From: Roseomonas aerilata DSM 19363
GTDB lineage: Bacteria; Pseudomonadota; Alphaproteobacteria; Acetobacterales; Acetobacteraceae
DNA length: 64,000 bases
NCBI RefSeq assembly: GCF_000711725.1
Contig: NZ_JONP01000001.1
Location: 62,001-126,000 of the forward strand
Direction of reading: 5' to 3'
The stretch's first letter is position 1; each line of letters begins with the position of its first letter. Positions 1-7,807 of this stretch are shown here, piece by piece. Both the position numbers and the translations under genes were made by a program. The notes beneath the pieces were generated by a model, which did no database searches, was not told the origin of the DNA, and saw only the letters and a list, made by a program, of their open reading frames with translations.

Positions 1-537
1 CGCCTCCATCGCCGCATGCGTCACCCCGCCGCGCGCGAGCCCGGCCAGCGTCGCGTGCAGCGAGACCGGGTCCGGCGTCGTCAGCGAGGGCCCCTGCGGG
101 AACCCCTCCGCCACCAGCCCGAGCGTGCCCATCGAGGCCGCGCGCGCGCCGCCGTCCGACCAGATCTGCCGCAGGAAATCCGCCGTGCTCGTCTTCCCGT
201 TCGTGCCGGTCACGGCCACCACGGTGCCGGGCTGCGCGCCGTGGAAGCGCGCGGCCATCTGCGCCAGCGCCCGGCGAGGGTCCGGTGCCGTCATCAGCGC
301 CCGCGGCGGCACGCCCGGCGGCCACTCCGTCCCCTCGGGCGCGAGGACCGCGATGGCCCCGCGCCGCACCGCATCCGCGATGTGCTCCCGCCCGTCCGTC
401 CGCGCACCGGGCAGCGCCGCGAAAAGCGAGCCCGGCACCACCTGCCGGCTATCCGCCGTCAGCCCCGTGATCTCCGGCCGTCCCTCATACCGCGCGGCGA
501 TGGGATCGAGCGGAGACATCAGCTCATCGAGCCTCAT
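1..537 (-). CDS. murE: MurE, UDP-MurNAc-tripeptide ligase (N-terminal part, runs off the left edge)
   Basis: Cytoplasmic ligase that adds meso-diaminopimelate to UDP-MurNAc-L-Ala-D-Glu during peptidoglycan precursor synthesis. The 179 visible residues hold the N-terminal Mur domain and the ATP-binding P-loop GTNGKTS at about residues 111-117. The substrate-side pattern SLTTPDP follows near residue 151, as in MurE. The gene is cut by the window edge, so the central and C-terminal domains are not visible. The ATG at 537-535 overlaps the end of ftsI by 14 bp, which implies translational coupling in the dcw operon. MurE rather than MurF is supported by position directly after ftsI and by the TTPDP motif. 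Confidence 0.93.
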   Translation of the reverse strand, partial: MRLDELMSPLDPIAARYEGRPEITGLTADSRQVVPGSLFAALPGARTDGREHIADAVRRGAIAVLAPEGTEWPPGVPPRALMTAPDPRRALAQMAARFHGAQPGTVVAVTGTNGKTSTADFLRQIWSDGGARAASMGTLGLVAEGFPQGPSLTTPDPVSLHATLAGLARGGVTHAAMEA

Positions 538-2575
538 CGTCCGCCGGCCGGTCGGCGGCATCGAGCGTTGCCGCCTGCGCCGCCATGGTGAAGCGGATGC
601 GGCTCACCGTCTGCTCGCGCAGCAGCTCCGTCACGCGCATCGGCACGGGCGGCGCGAGGGCCGGCGTGGTCGGGGTCGGTTGCGGCGTTGCGGGGCGCGG
701 CGATACGGCCGGGGTCGGCGCCGGGCGGGCCGTCGCGGCCGGGGCACCGGGGCGCGCGGCGGGGGCGGCGGTCGCACCCGGCGGGCGCGCCGGCGCGCGG
801 CCCGGCTGCAGCCCGATGCTGATCGCCTGCACGATGGAGGGCTCGGTCGGGTTCTCCGGCACCAGGCCCAGCACCGGCGCGATGCGCCCGATCACGGAGC
901 CCGCGGCCGGCGCCGCCACCCAGCCCGCCGTCGCATAGCCGTGGCTGCGGGCGTTCGGATTCGGCTCGTCCACCATCACGTAGATGGCGTAGCGCGGCGC
1001 GTTCATCGGGAAGGCGCCGACGAAGGCGGCGATGCGCTTGTTCGGCAGGTAGCCGCCGCGCGGCCCGGTCTTCTGCGCCGTGCCCGTCTTGCCGCCGACG
1101 AAATACCCGGCGACGTCGGCACCCTTGCCCGAGCCGTCCGTGACCACCAGCCGCATCAGCCGGCGCATCGTCTCCGAGGTGCGCTCGCTGATCACGCGCG
1201 TGCCCTCGCGCACGGTGCCGGGCGGCTGCGCGAGCAGCGTTGGCTGGCGCAGGATCCCGCCATTGACCACGGCCGAGATGCCGGTCGCGACGTGCAGCGG
1301 CGTGACGGAGATGCCGTGGCCGAAGGAGATCGTCATCATGTTGATGTCACGCCAGCCATTGGCCGGCGGCACCAGCGGCAGCGCGGTTTCCGTGATCTCG
1401 ATCGCCTGGCGCGACAGCATGCCCATGCGCTGCATGAACTCGCGCTGCCGGGTGGGGCCGAAGCCCTGCGCCATGTGCGCGGCACCGAGGTTGGAGGAGT
1501 AGGCGAGCACCTCCGGGAAGCTCAGCCAGCGCCCCTTGCCCTTGTAGTCGCTGATCGTGAAGCGGCCGTAACGGATCGGTGCCGATGCGTTGAAGCTGCT
1601 CGTGTTGACGTTGGACGTGCCGTATTCCAGCGCGGCCGCGGCCGTCAGCAGCTTGAAGGTCGAGCCCGGCTCGTAGGTGCCGACCGTCACGCGGTTGAAC
1701 CGCTGCTCCGGCGTCGCCGCCCCGATGTCCCCCGCGTCGTAGTCGGGCAGGGACACCATGGCGACGACCTCGCCGGTGTTGACGTCGAGCACCACGCCCG
1801 CGCCGCCGATGCCCGTGTAGTCGTCGATGGCCTTCGCAACCGCGTCGCGCAGCGCGAGCTGCACGCGGATGTCGATCGAGGTGCGCAACGGGTCGTGCGG
1901 CCGCTGGCGCAGCCGCTCGTCGTGGTAGCGCTCCATGCCCGAGAGGCCCGAGCCGTCCACGTCCACGTTGCCGAGCACGTGCACCGCCGCCCGGCCCTGC
2001 GGGTAGTAGCGCCGCTCGCCCTCTTCGAAGTGCAGCCCGGCGATGCCGAGGTCGTTGACCGCCTGCTTCTCCCGCGGCGTCAGCGCGCGCGCGAGGTAGG
2101 AGAACTGCCGCTGCCCCGAGAGCCGCTCCACCAGCCGGGCGCGGTCGAGCTGCGGCAGCACGCGCGAGAGCCGCGCCGCAACCTCCGCCGGATTGTCGAT
2201 CTGCCGTGGATTCGCATAGAGCGCCGTCACCGGCAGCGAGACCGCGAGGATCTCCCCGTTGCGGTCGGTGATGGAGGCGCGGCCGGTCACGGGATCGGGC
2301 AGGGGCACGCTTGCCATCTCGCGCGCCGCCATCCGCCGAGGCTCGCGCGGGTCGATCACCGTCGCGATCGAGAGCTTCAGCGCGACGGCGCCGAACAGCA
2401 GGCCGAAGCCGGCCGCCGCCAGCACCAGCCGCCCGCGGCTCCGTTCCAGCACGGCGCGCCGGGCGAGGTCGGGCTGGCCGGTGCGCGCGGCCAGTCGGGG
2501 ATCGCCCACGCGCGTCGCCCGCACAGGCTCGCGCAGGCTGTAGCCGAGAGCGGCGTTGGGATCGGGCGCGGGCAT
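524..2575 (-). CDS. ftsI: FtsI / PBP3, septal peptidoglycan transpeptidase
   Basis: Septal D,D-transpeptidase that crosslinks peptidoglycan at division, anchored in the inner membrane. The 683-residue protein has a cytoplasmic N-terminus, one membrane segment at about 50-72, a pedestal domain, and a transpeptidase domain. Its active-site motifs are STFK (Ser305), SSN and KTGT. The ATG at 2575-2573 lies 2 bp after the ftsL stop; the same frame stays open about 300 codons further upstream, but that stretch is a shadow of ftsL. After the catalytic domain come about 70 Ala/Pro/Thr-rich residues, followed by a short charged tail. That tail is longer than the usual FtsI end and resembles the low-complexity extension of the neighbouring FtsL. 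Confidence 0.95.
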   Translation of the reverse strand: MPAPDPNAALGYSLREPVRATRVGDPRLAARTGQPDLARRAVLERSRGRLVLAAAGFGLLFGAVALKLSIATVIDPREPRRMAAREMASVPLPDPVTGRASITDRNGEILAVSLPVTALYANPRQIDNPAEVAARLSRVLPQLDRARLVERLSGQRQFSYLARALTPREKQAVNDLGIAGLHFEEGERRYYPQGRAAVHVLGNVDVDGSGLSGMERYHDERLRQRPHDPLRTSIDIRVQLALRDAVAKAIDDYTGIGGAGVVLDVNTGEVVAMVSLPDYDAGDIGAATPEQRFNRVTVGTYEPGSTFKLLTAAAALEYGTSNVNTSSFNASAPIRYGRFTISDYKGKGRWLSFPEVLAYSSNLGAAHMAQGFGPTRQREFMQRMGMLSRQAIEITETALPLVPPANGWRDINMMTISFGHGISVTPLHVATGISAVVNGGILRQPTLLAQPPGTVREGTRVISERTSETMRRLMRLVVTDGSGKGADVAGYFVGGKTGTAQKTGPRGGYLPNKRIAAFVGAFPMNAPRYAIYVMVDEPNPNARSHGYATAGWVAAPAAGSVIGRIAPVLGLVPENPTEPSIVQAISIGLQPGRAPARPPGATAAPAARPGAPAATARPAPTPAVSPRPATPQPTPTTPALAPPVPMRVTELLREQTVSRIRFTMAAQAATLDAADRPADDEAR

Positions 2576-2577
2576 GC

Positions 2578-3657
2578 TCACCGCCGGCGGTCCAGCGTCG
2601 CGGCGCTCGCGCTCGCTACCGGCACGGGCGGCGAGAGGCGCGCGGCACCATAGGCGGCGCCGAGCGCGGAGGCCGCCTCGGGCGAGCGTGCCGAATCGGT
2701 CCCGGCTTGGCCGGGCGGGCGCATATGCAGGGCGGTGCGCAGCAGCGCTGCCGGCTGCGGCGGCGCGGAAAGATTCATTCCCCGGTCCACCTCGCGCTCG
2801 GTCAGGCGGATGTCGGGCTGGCGCGCGGGCGTGGCGAGGGCGCGCGGCGCCTTTGCTTCCGTGGCGCGGGCCTCGGGCGACCGCGGCTCGGGCGCGCGGG
2901 CCTCCGGCGCGCGGACCGGCTCGGGAAGGCGCGGCGCCGCAACAGGCGGCTGGCGCGGCGGAAGCGGCTGCGCGGCGGGAAGCCCCACGCGCTCCACCGC
3001 CGTGCCCCGCTCGGGGGAGGGGGCCGGGCGCGCCGCGGCGATGGCGGCGCGCTCGGCGGCCGGCGCGCGCTCCACGGAACGCTCGACCGTGGCCGCGCGC
3101 TCCGGCGACCTTTCCTGCGCCGCCCGGGCGGTGGCGACCTGCACGGACGGCGCGTTCCGCGGCAGGACGGGAGCTGCCTGCGCGGCCGGCGTCACGGCGG
3201 CCTGCGCCACGCGGGCCGCGGCGTTCGCCGCCGCCGCCAGCGCCGCCGCGACCGGCGCCACATTGACCGCGGCCGGCGCGGAGGCGACCGCCGAGGCCGC
3301 CTCGGGCGTCTCCTCCGCCCGCGCCACGGCCGGGCTGTTCGCGAAGAGGCTCGGCGCGCCCGCGAAGGCGACGGCAGCCGGCAGGCGCCGCTCCAGGTCG
3401 GCGGGCCGCACGAACTGCGTTGTCTCCATCACGCCCAGCGGCAGGTTGCGAACGGCGGCGGCCCGCAGGCGCTCCGGCTCGTTCAGCAGTGCCCATTCGG
3501 CGCGCAACACGGCCGTGCGCTCCCGCGCCAGCTCGGTCTGCTTCACCGTCTCGCGCAGCGTGCGCTCAAGCTGGGAGACCTCGTGCTTCACCCCGTAGAG
3601 GTGCAGCCCCGCCCCCGCGGCAGCCATGAGCGAGAGGAAGGTGAGCGGGCGGATCAT
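2578..3657 (-). CDS. ftsL: FtsL-like division protein with a very long Ala/Pro-rich extension
   Basis: By position between rsmH and ftsI this is FtsL, the bitopic partner of the FtsQLB complex that activates septal synthesis. The first 95 or so residues fit: an N-terminal membrane segment at about 4-22, then a heptad-like coiled coil containing LERTLRETV and [14 protein letters not shown]. FtsL is usually about 90-130 residues, but this frame is 359. Residues from about 96 onward are Ala/Pro/Arg/Glu-rich with repeated EARAPE-like units and end in RRR. Given FtsL topology the tail would be periplasmic. The start ATG overlaps the rsmH stop (ATGA). The frame is fully open and its stop sits 2 bp before ftsI, so the tail is unlikely to be an artefact. 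Confidence 0.85.
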   Translation of the reverse strand: MIRPLTFLSLMAAAGAGLHLYGVKHEVSQLERTLRETVKQTELARERTAVLRAEWALLNEPERLRAAAVRNLPLGVMETTQFVRPADLERRLPAAVAFAGAPSLFANSPAVARAEETPEAASAVASAPAAVNVAPVAAALAAAANAAARVAQAAVTPAAQAAPVLPRNAPSVQVATARAAQERSPERAATVERSVERAPAAERAAIAAARPAPSPERGTAVERVGLPAAQPLPPRQPPVAAPRLPEPVRAPEARAPEPRSPEARATEAKAPRALATPARQPDIRLTEREVDRGMNLSAPPQPAALLRTALHMRPPGQAGTDSARSPEAASALGAAYGAARLSPPVPVASASAATLDRRR

Positions 3658-4631
3658 GCGGCGGCGCGCCTCTCGATAGCGCGCAGCCTGGCCGACCGCG
3701 CGCGTGGATTCGTCTGTGACTCTGCCACGGAAGGCCGCAGAGCAGTGCCCGTCAGAAGGCGAAATTCCGCCCTCTTTCCGGTGGTTACGAGGGTTGACGG
3801 GTCGAATCGCGAGGCGCCCGGGCTTCGTCCGGCCGCGTCTCGCATGAAGCGCTTCACGATGCGATCCTCCAGCGAGTGGAAAGACACCACCACGAGCCTT
3901 CCGCCGGGCGCCAGCAGCCGCGCGGCGGCTTCCAGCCCGCGCTCTACCTCGCCCAGTTCGTCGTTCACGCGCAGACGCAGCGCCTGGAAGGAGCGCGTGG
4001 CGCTGTCCATGCCGGAGGGATCGCGCGGCATCACCTGATGGATGGCGCTGGCAAGCTGCATCGTCGTCTCGAAGGGGGCGTCGCCCCGGGCCGCCACGAT
4101 CTTGCGCGCGATGCGGCGGGAGTAGCGCTCCTCGCCGAGTTCCCAGAGCAGGTCGGCCAACTCGCGCTCGGGGAGGGTGTTCACCAGCTCCGCCGCCGTC
4201 GGGCCCTTGCCCTCCATCCGCATGTCGAGCGGCCCGTCCGAGCGCAGGGAGAACCCGCGCTCCGGCTCGTCGATCTGATAGGAGGAGACGCCGAGATCGA
4301 GCACCACGCCGTCCAGCGTCTCGATTCCCCTGGTGGCCATGAGCGACAGCATGTCGCCGAATCGGCCCTCCACCAGGTGCAGCCGGCCCGGGAAGCGCGC
4401 CGCCAGCACGGCGCCGCGCGCGATCGCGGCGGGGTCGCGATCGACGGCGTAGAGGGTGCAGCCAGCCGCGGAGAGAATCGCGTTCGCGTAGCCGCCGCCG
4501 CCGAAGGTGCCGTCGAGAATGGTGGCGCCGTCGCGTGGGGCGAGCGTCGCCAGCACCTCGGCCAGCATCACCGGCACATGGCCGCCGCCCGTGGGGTCGG
4601 GCGCAACCAGCGGAGAGGGGGCGCCGCTCAC
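3654..4631 (-). CDS. rsmH: RsmH, 16S rRNA (cytosine-1402 N4)-methyltransferase
   Basis: SAM-dependent methyltransferase (formerly MraW) that modifies C1402 of 16S rRNA in the decoding centre. The 325 residues match family length. The N-terminal [11 protein letters not shown] and the SAM-binding [13 protein letters not shown] segment are characteristic, as are [14 protein letters not shown] and the C-terminal [16 protein letters not shown]. The start is GTG at 4631-4629, overlapping the mraZ stop in a GTGA arrangement. The end overlaps the ftsL start in ATGA, so translation is coupled along the whole cluster. Confidence 0.96.
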   Translation of the reverse strand: MSGAPSPLVAPDPTGGGHVPVMLAEVLATLAPRDGATILDGTFGGGGYANAILSAAGCTLYAVDRDPAAIARGAVLAARFPGRLHLVEGRFGDMLSLMATRGIETLDGVVLDLGVSSYQIDEPERGFSLRSDGPLDMRMEGKGPTAAELVNTLPERELADLLWELGEERYSRRIARKIVAARGDAPFETTMQLASAIHQVMPRDPSGMDSATRSFQALRLRVNDELGEVERGLEAAARLLAPGGRLVVVSFHSLEDRIVKRFMRDAAGRSPGASRFDPSTLVTTGKRAEFRLLTGTALRPSVAESQTNPRARSARLRAIERRAAA

Positions 4632-5095
4632 GCGCGCCCCGCGGGGTTCGGGACGGCGGGAACGGTCAGGCCGCGCTCGCGGGCGCGCTGGCGGGCCTCG
4701 GCCACGCGCTTGGCGGCGGCGCCAGGCTCCCAGATCTGGAAGGAGGGGCCGCGGCCGACGAAGGAGACGGTTTCCTCAAGCCCGGCATGAGCGACGACCT
4801 CGCCGGCCAGCATCACGCGCCCGTCGCCGTCGGGGCGCATCGGATAGGCGTCGGCGAAAAGGCTGAGCGCGAGGTCGTCATGGGCTTCCGAGAAGACCTC
4901 GAGCCGGTCCAACCCGCTGGCCATGGTCTCGAAGGTCGTCAGCGGCCAGGCCTCGATGCAGGGATCGGTGTGGGAGAGGCGAAGAACCAGGTCCGGGGAA
5001 CCCATGCGCTCCAACGCGGCGCGGAAGGAGGCCGGGACGGAAACCCGCCCCTTGCGATCCAGCTTGCCCGTGAAGGTGCCCATGAAGTGGGTCAT
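4628..5095 (-). CDS. mraZ: MraZ, transcriptional regulator of the dcw cluster
   Basis: DNA-binding protein of the SpoVT/AbrB (MraZ) fold that represses its own dcw operon in characterised bacteria. The 155 residues contain the two repeats: [16 protein letters not shown] near residues 9-24, and a second half containing [11 protein letters not shown] and [16 protein letters not shown] downstream ATG at residue 5 is possible, but 5095 is kept because a purine-rich stretch lies upstream and the second ATG has none. It is the first gene of the minus-strand operon. A triple TGGG box lies about 150-175 bp upstream, consistent with autoregulation. Confidence 0.95.
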   Translation of the reverse strand: MTHFMGTFTGKLDRKGRVSVPASFRAALERMGSPDLVLRLSHTDPCIEAWPLTTFETMASGLDRLEVFSEAHDDLALSLFADAYPMRPDGDGRVMLAGEVVAHAGLEETVSFVGRGPSFQIWEPGAAAKRVAEARQRARERGLTVPAVPNPAGRA

Positions 5096-5246
5096 CCGCT
5101 GGACGTCCGCCCCCTCGCGGTCGCACCGGGCGATCTAGTGGTTCCCCTCCATCAAGTGGCCGGCAGGGCCCCCCGACCCCACCGGCTCACCCGACCATCC
5201 CGCCAGCCCCTCGCCCCCCTCAGGTCCGGGCCCTTGCGGGATGAGT

Positions 5247-5270
5247 TGGGATAACATGGGCGGACGTGGG
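5247..5270. promoter_or_regulatory. Putative MraZ-binding box upstream of mraZ
   Basis: Three TGGG units start at 5247, 5257 and 5267 on the plus strand, exactly 10 bp apart. This matches the described MraZ target of three TGGGN direct repeats separated by 5 bp. On the mraZ coding strand they read as CCCA units. A weak promoter overlaps them: TTGTTG at about 5278-5273, with a TTATCC-like -10 around 5255-5250. Spacing and location are seen in the sequence; binding is inferred. Confidence 0.6.
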
Positions 5271-5297
5271 CCAACAAGCGCGATTACGCTGCCGTGA

Positions 5298-5325
5298 CCG
5301 AGTGTTGCCATGAAGCAACGCTCAG
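5298..5325 (-). terminator. Imperfect hairpin downstream of rnpB
   Basis: An inverted repeat with arms 5298-5308 and 5315-5325 (GTTGC...GCAAC core, one internal mismatch) lies about 60 bp beyond the rnpB 3' end and before the mraZ promoter region. There is no U-tract, so termination is only a guess. It could instead be a protein-binding palindrome. Confidence 0.25.
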
Positions 5326-5383
5326 CAAGGCCGACTAATTCAATAGGTTATAGGGTGTTCTTGTGTAGCTGAGCCAGGAGAAT

Positions 5384-5790
5384 GCCAGACGGCCTGTAAG
5401 CCGGGTTCTGTCAGTCCTTGCGGACCAGGCGACCATTCCTCTGGAGTCCCTGTCGCCAGGGACTTCTCGCGGCCAACCCGGATGGCGGGGCGGAAAAGCC
5501 CCTGGCGACAAGCACAAGGCCCTCGCCGGCCATCCCTATTCGGCCTTGCTCCCGGTGGGGTTTACCGTGCCGCCCCTGTCGCCAGGGGCGCGGTGGGCTC
5601 TTACCCCACCGTTTCACCCTTACCTGCGGGCCTTTCGGCAACGCCGGCGGTCTCTTCTCTGTGGCACTGTCCCTGGGGTCGCCCCCGCCGGCCGTTAGCC
5701 GGCACCGTTTTTCCGTGGAGCCCGGACTTTCCTCCACCGCCCCCGAAGGTTGCCCCCCGAGTGCTGGCAGCGGTCGCCCGGCCGTCTGGC
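5384..5790 (-). ncRNA. rnpB: RNase P RNA (rnpB), A-type
   Basis: Catalytic RNA of RNase P, which matures tRNA 5' ends. Read on the minus strand it shows the conserved GAGGAAAGTCCGGGCTCC block near the 5' end and GGTAAGGGTGAAACGGTG in the middle. The ACAGAACCCGGCTTA segment lies near the 3' end. The ends were set from the P1 helix, where 11 bases at 5790-5780 pair perfectly with 5394-5384. The length of about 407 nt is normal for an alphaproteobacterial A-type RNA. It sits upstream of mraZ on the same strand. Confidence 0.95.
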
Positions 5791-5796
5791 GCGCCG

Positions 5797-5825
5797 GGTA
5801 TGCGACTCGGGGGGGAGAGGGTCAA
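5797..5825 (-). promoter_or_regulatory. Putative sigma-70 promoter of rnpB
   Basis: TTGACC (5825-5820), a 17-bp spacer and CATACC (5802-5797) precede the predicted RNA 5' end at 5790 by about 7 bp. The position matches the independently predicted P1 helix end, which supports the call although the -10 is weak. Confidence 0.55.
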
Positions 5826-5903
5826 TAGATCGCCGGAACGCGGCGGCTACCGTGCCGTCCCGCCCTCTGCGCGCGTTCCGCGGCTATTCCCGCCCCCGTT
5901 GCC

Positions 5904-5922
5904 GGCCGGGCCTTACCCGGCC
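5904..5922 (-). terminator. Terminator-like hairpin after the amidase gene
   Basis: A 7-bp stem GGCCGGG/CCCGGCC with a 5-nt loop lies 14 bp beyond the stop of the amidase gene. There is no clear U-run, so it may be a weak or Rho-assisted end. Confidence 0.3.
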
Positions 5923-5935
5923 GCGCGTGCGGCGC

Positions 5936-6730
5936 TCAGCCGGCCTCGGCCAGGGCGGCCACGGCCTCCAGCCGCGCGAGGGTCCCGGCATCCGGGCGCC
6001 CGCCGCACTCCTCCTGCCGCCAGTGGCGCTGGAAGGCCACCAGCGCCAATTCCGGTCGCGCGGGATCGACGGGATAGCCGATGCGACGCAGCAGCCCGAC
6101 CGCCCGCTCCATGCCGCCGGGCACCTCCGACAGGTCGCCGCCCTCCACCCGCTCCGGCCAGAGCCCGATGCCGAGCGAGGCCAGGCCCTGCCAGTCGAAC
6201 AGCTCCCCCGGGTCGCGCTTGCGGTCCGGCGCCACGTCGCTGTGCGCCACCACGTTGCGCGCGGGGATCGGGTGCCGCGCGAGGATCCCAAGGCAGAGAT
6301 CGGCCACCGCCGCCATCTGCAGCGCGGGGAAGTGGCGGTAGCCGCAGGAATGGCCGGGGTTCACCACCTCGATCCCGATGCTCCGCCCGTTCAGTAACTC
6401 GTGCCCCCGCCAGTGCGAGACCCCGGCGTGGAAGGCCCGCCGCTCCTCGGGCACGAGGCGGAAGACCTGCCCGTCCTCCTCCACCACGTAGTGGGAGGAG
6501 ACCTTCGCCGCGGGGTCGCGCAGCCGCGCGATGGCCGCCGCGCCGCTCTCCATGTCCGTGTAGTGAAGGATCAGCGTGTCGATCGGCGCACCGGGCGGCC
6601 GGTCGTCCTGGTTGGGGCTGGGCAGGTCGCGGATCGCCGGCTGCCCCTCGCTCGGCACCAGCGGCAGCACGGCGCCGCCGCGGGCTCGCGCGCCGGGCGC
6701 GCCGGGGAGGGGGCCGCGCCGGGCGGTCAC
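5936..6730 (-). CDS. AmpD/AmiD-like N-acetylmuramoyl-L-alanine amidase
   Basis: Zinc amidase (Amidase_2 fold) that cleaves the MurNAc-L-Ala bond in peptidoglycan fragments. Likely zinc ligands are His56 (LILHYTD), His163 (VVAHSDV) and Asp173 (KRDPG), with Glu121 as a further active-site residue. SSHYVVEEDG at 78-87 is typical. Residues about 205-260 look like a small C-terminal peptidoglycan-binding helical domain (GYPVDPARPELALVAFQRHW). The annotated start is GTG at 6730; a start about 20 codons in is also possible, because the first 45 residues are not conserved-looking. There is no obvious signal peptide. It could recycle anhydro-muropeptides, but no ampG or ampR lies nearby. Confidence 0.88.
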   Translation of the reverse strand: MTARRGPLPGAPGARARGGAVLPLVPSEGQPAIRDLPSPNQDDRPPGAPIDTLILHYTDMESGAAAIARLRDPAAKVSSHYVVEEDGQVFRLVPEERRAFHAGVSHWRGHELLNGRSIGIEVVNPGHSCGYRHFPALQMAAVADLCLGILARHPIPARNVVAHSDVAPDRKRDPGELFDWQGLASLGIGLWPERVEGGDLSEVPGGMERAVGLLRRIGYPVDPARPELALVAFQRHWRQEECGGRPDAGTLARLEAVAALAEAG

Positions 6731-6779
6731 GCCGCGCCCCCCCGGCCGCGCGCTCCTGTCCAGAGTGCAGGGCAGCGGT

Positions 6780-7550
6780 TCAAAGCTTGCGCTCCCGCTT
6801 GATGCGGTCCCAGGCCGCGTTGATCTCGGCCACCTTCCCGGCGGCCCGCCGCACGACCTCCGCCGGCAGCCCGCGCGCGGTCATGCTGTCCGGGTGATTC
6901 TCCCGCATCAGCGCCTTCCAGGTATCGCGAAGCTGCTGGTCCGTCGCGCTCCGGGGCAGGCCGAGCACGGCATAGGGATCGGGCCCCTCCGTCTCCAGCC
7001 GCGCGCCGGGGCTCGGCCGGCCGAGCCGCGCCCGGTCCCAGGCGGCGGCGCCGAGGCCCATGCGGGCGTGCAGCATGCCGAGGAAGGCCAGCTCCGCCCG
7101 GTTCGCCGGCCCGTCGGCCTCCGCGATCCGGAACAGGGCGGCCAGCACGTCCTCCAGGACGCCCCGCTCCTCGGCGAAGGCCGCGCCCAGCCGCTCGGCA
7201 TAGGGCTCGGCCCCCTCCGCCTGGTCGCGCGCGCGGTCGAAGAGCTGCGCCACCTCCCGCATGTTCTCGGGCGGGATGTGGAAGGCGCGCTTGAAGGCGT
7301 CGATCTCCGAGCGCTTCACCGGGCCATCGCACTTGGCGAGCTTCGCCGAGAGCACGACGACGGAGATGGCGAAAAGGCTCTCGCGCGAGCCCAGCATGGC
7401 CGCGATCCGCGCGCCGTCCAGGCCAGGGAAGCCGCGGCCGACCGTGCCCTCGTCCGCCGCGTGGCCGAGCGCGCTACCCAGGATGGCGCCCGCCGGCCCG
7501 CCCATCGCGAAGCCCACCGCGCCGCCGATGATCTTGCCCCAGAAGCCCAT
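6780..7550 (-). CDS. djlA: DjlA-like J-domain protein with a TerB-like region
   Basis: A DnaJ-family co-chaperone that would stimulate DnaK. The 256 residues have a Gly/Ala-rich hydrophobic N-terminus (about 6-33, possible membrane association) and an acidic helical TerB-like middle (about 55-165). A C-terminal J domain carries the essential HPD tripeptide at about 229-231. This order matches DjlA-type proteins. The ATG at 7550-7548 is preferred over the TTG one codon upstream. It lies 49 bp upstream of the amidase gene on the same strand and may be co-transcribed with it. Confidence 0.82.
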   Translation of the reverse strand: MGFWGKIIGGAVGFAMGGPAGAILGSALGHAADEGTVGRGFPGLDGARIAAMLGSRESLFAISVVVLSAKLAKCDGPVKRSEIDAFKRAFHIPPENMREVAQLFDRARDQAEGAEPYAERLGAAFAEERGVLEDVLAALFRIAEADGPANRAELAFLGMLHARMGLGAAAWDRARLGRPSPGARLETEGPDPYAVLGLPRSATDQQLRDTWKALMRENHPDSMTARGLPAEVVRRAAGKVAEINAAWDRIKRERKL

Positions 7551-7807
7551 CAATTTCCCATGCCCGGCCCAGGCGGGGTTCGTCCACCGGGACAGTCCAG
7601 CCTATGCCCGTAAATCCGTTGTTCCGGAAGCGCGGCAGCGCCGCCCTGGTTCCTTGCCGCCCGGCGCCGCGTCGAGCATGTTCCAGGGCTGGGAATCGCG
7701 GGGTTCCACGCCATGCGGAGGGTCATTGCCACCAAACGGGACCAGCGGGCGAGGGCTGCGCGCCGCCGCCTTCCCAACTGGCCCCTGCGGCCGGCGCCGG
7801 GGCTGAC

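Noticed and set aside
125-2653. An 842-codon frame opposite ftsI and murE
   Set aside because: It lies antisense to conserved penicillin-binding motifs and shows no recognisable domain.
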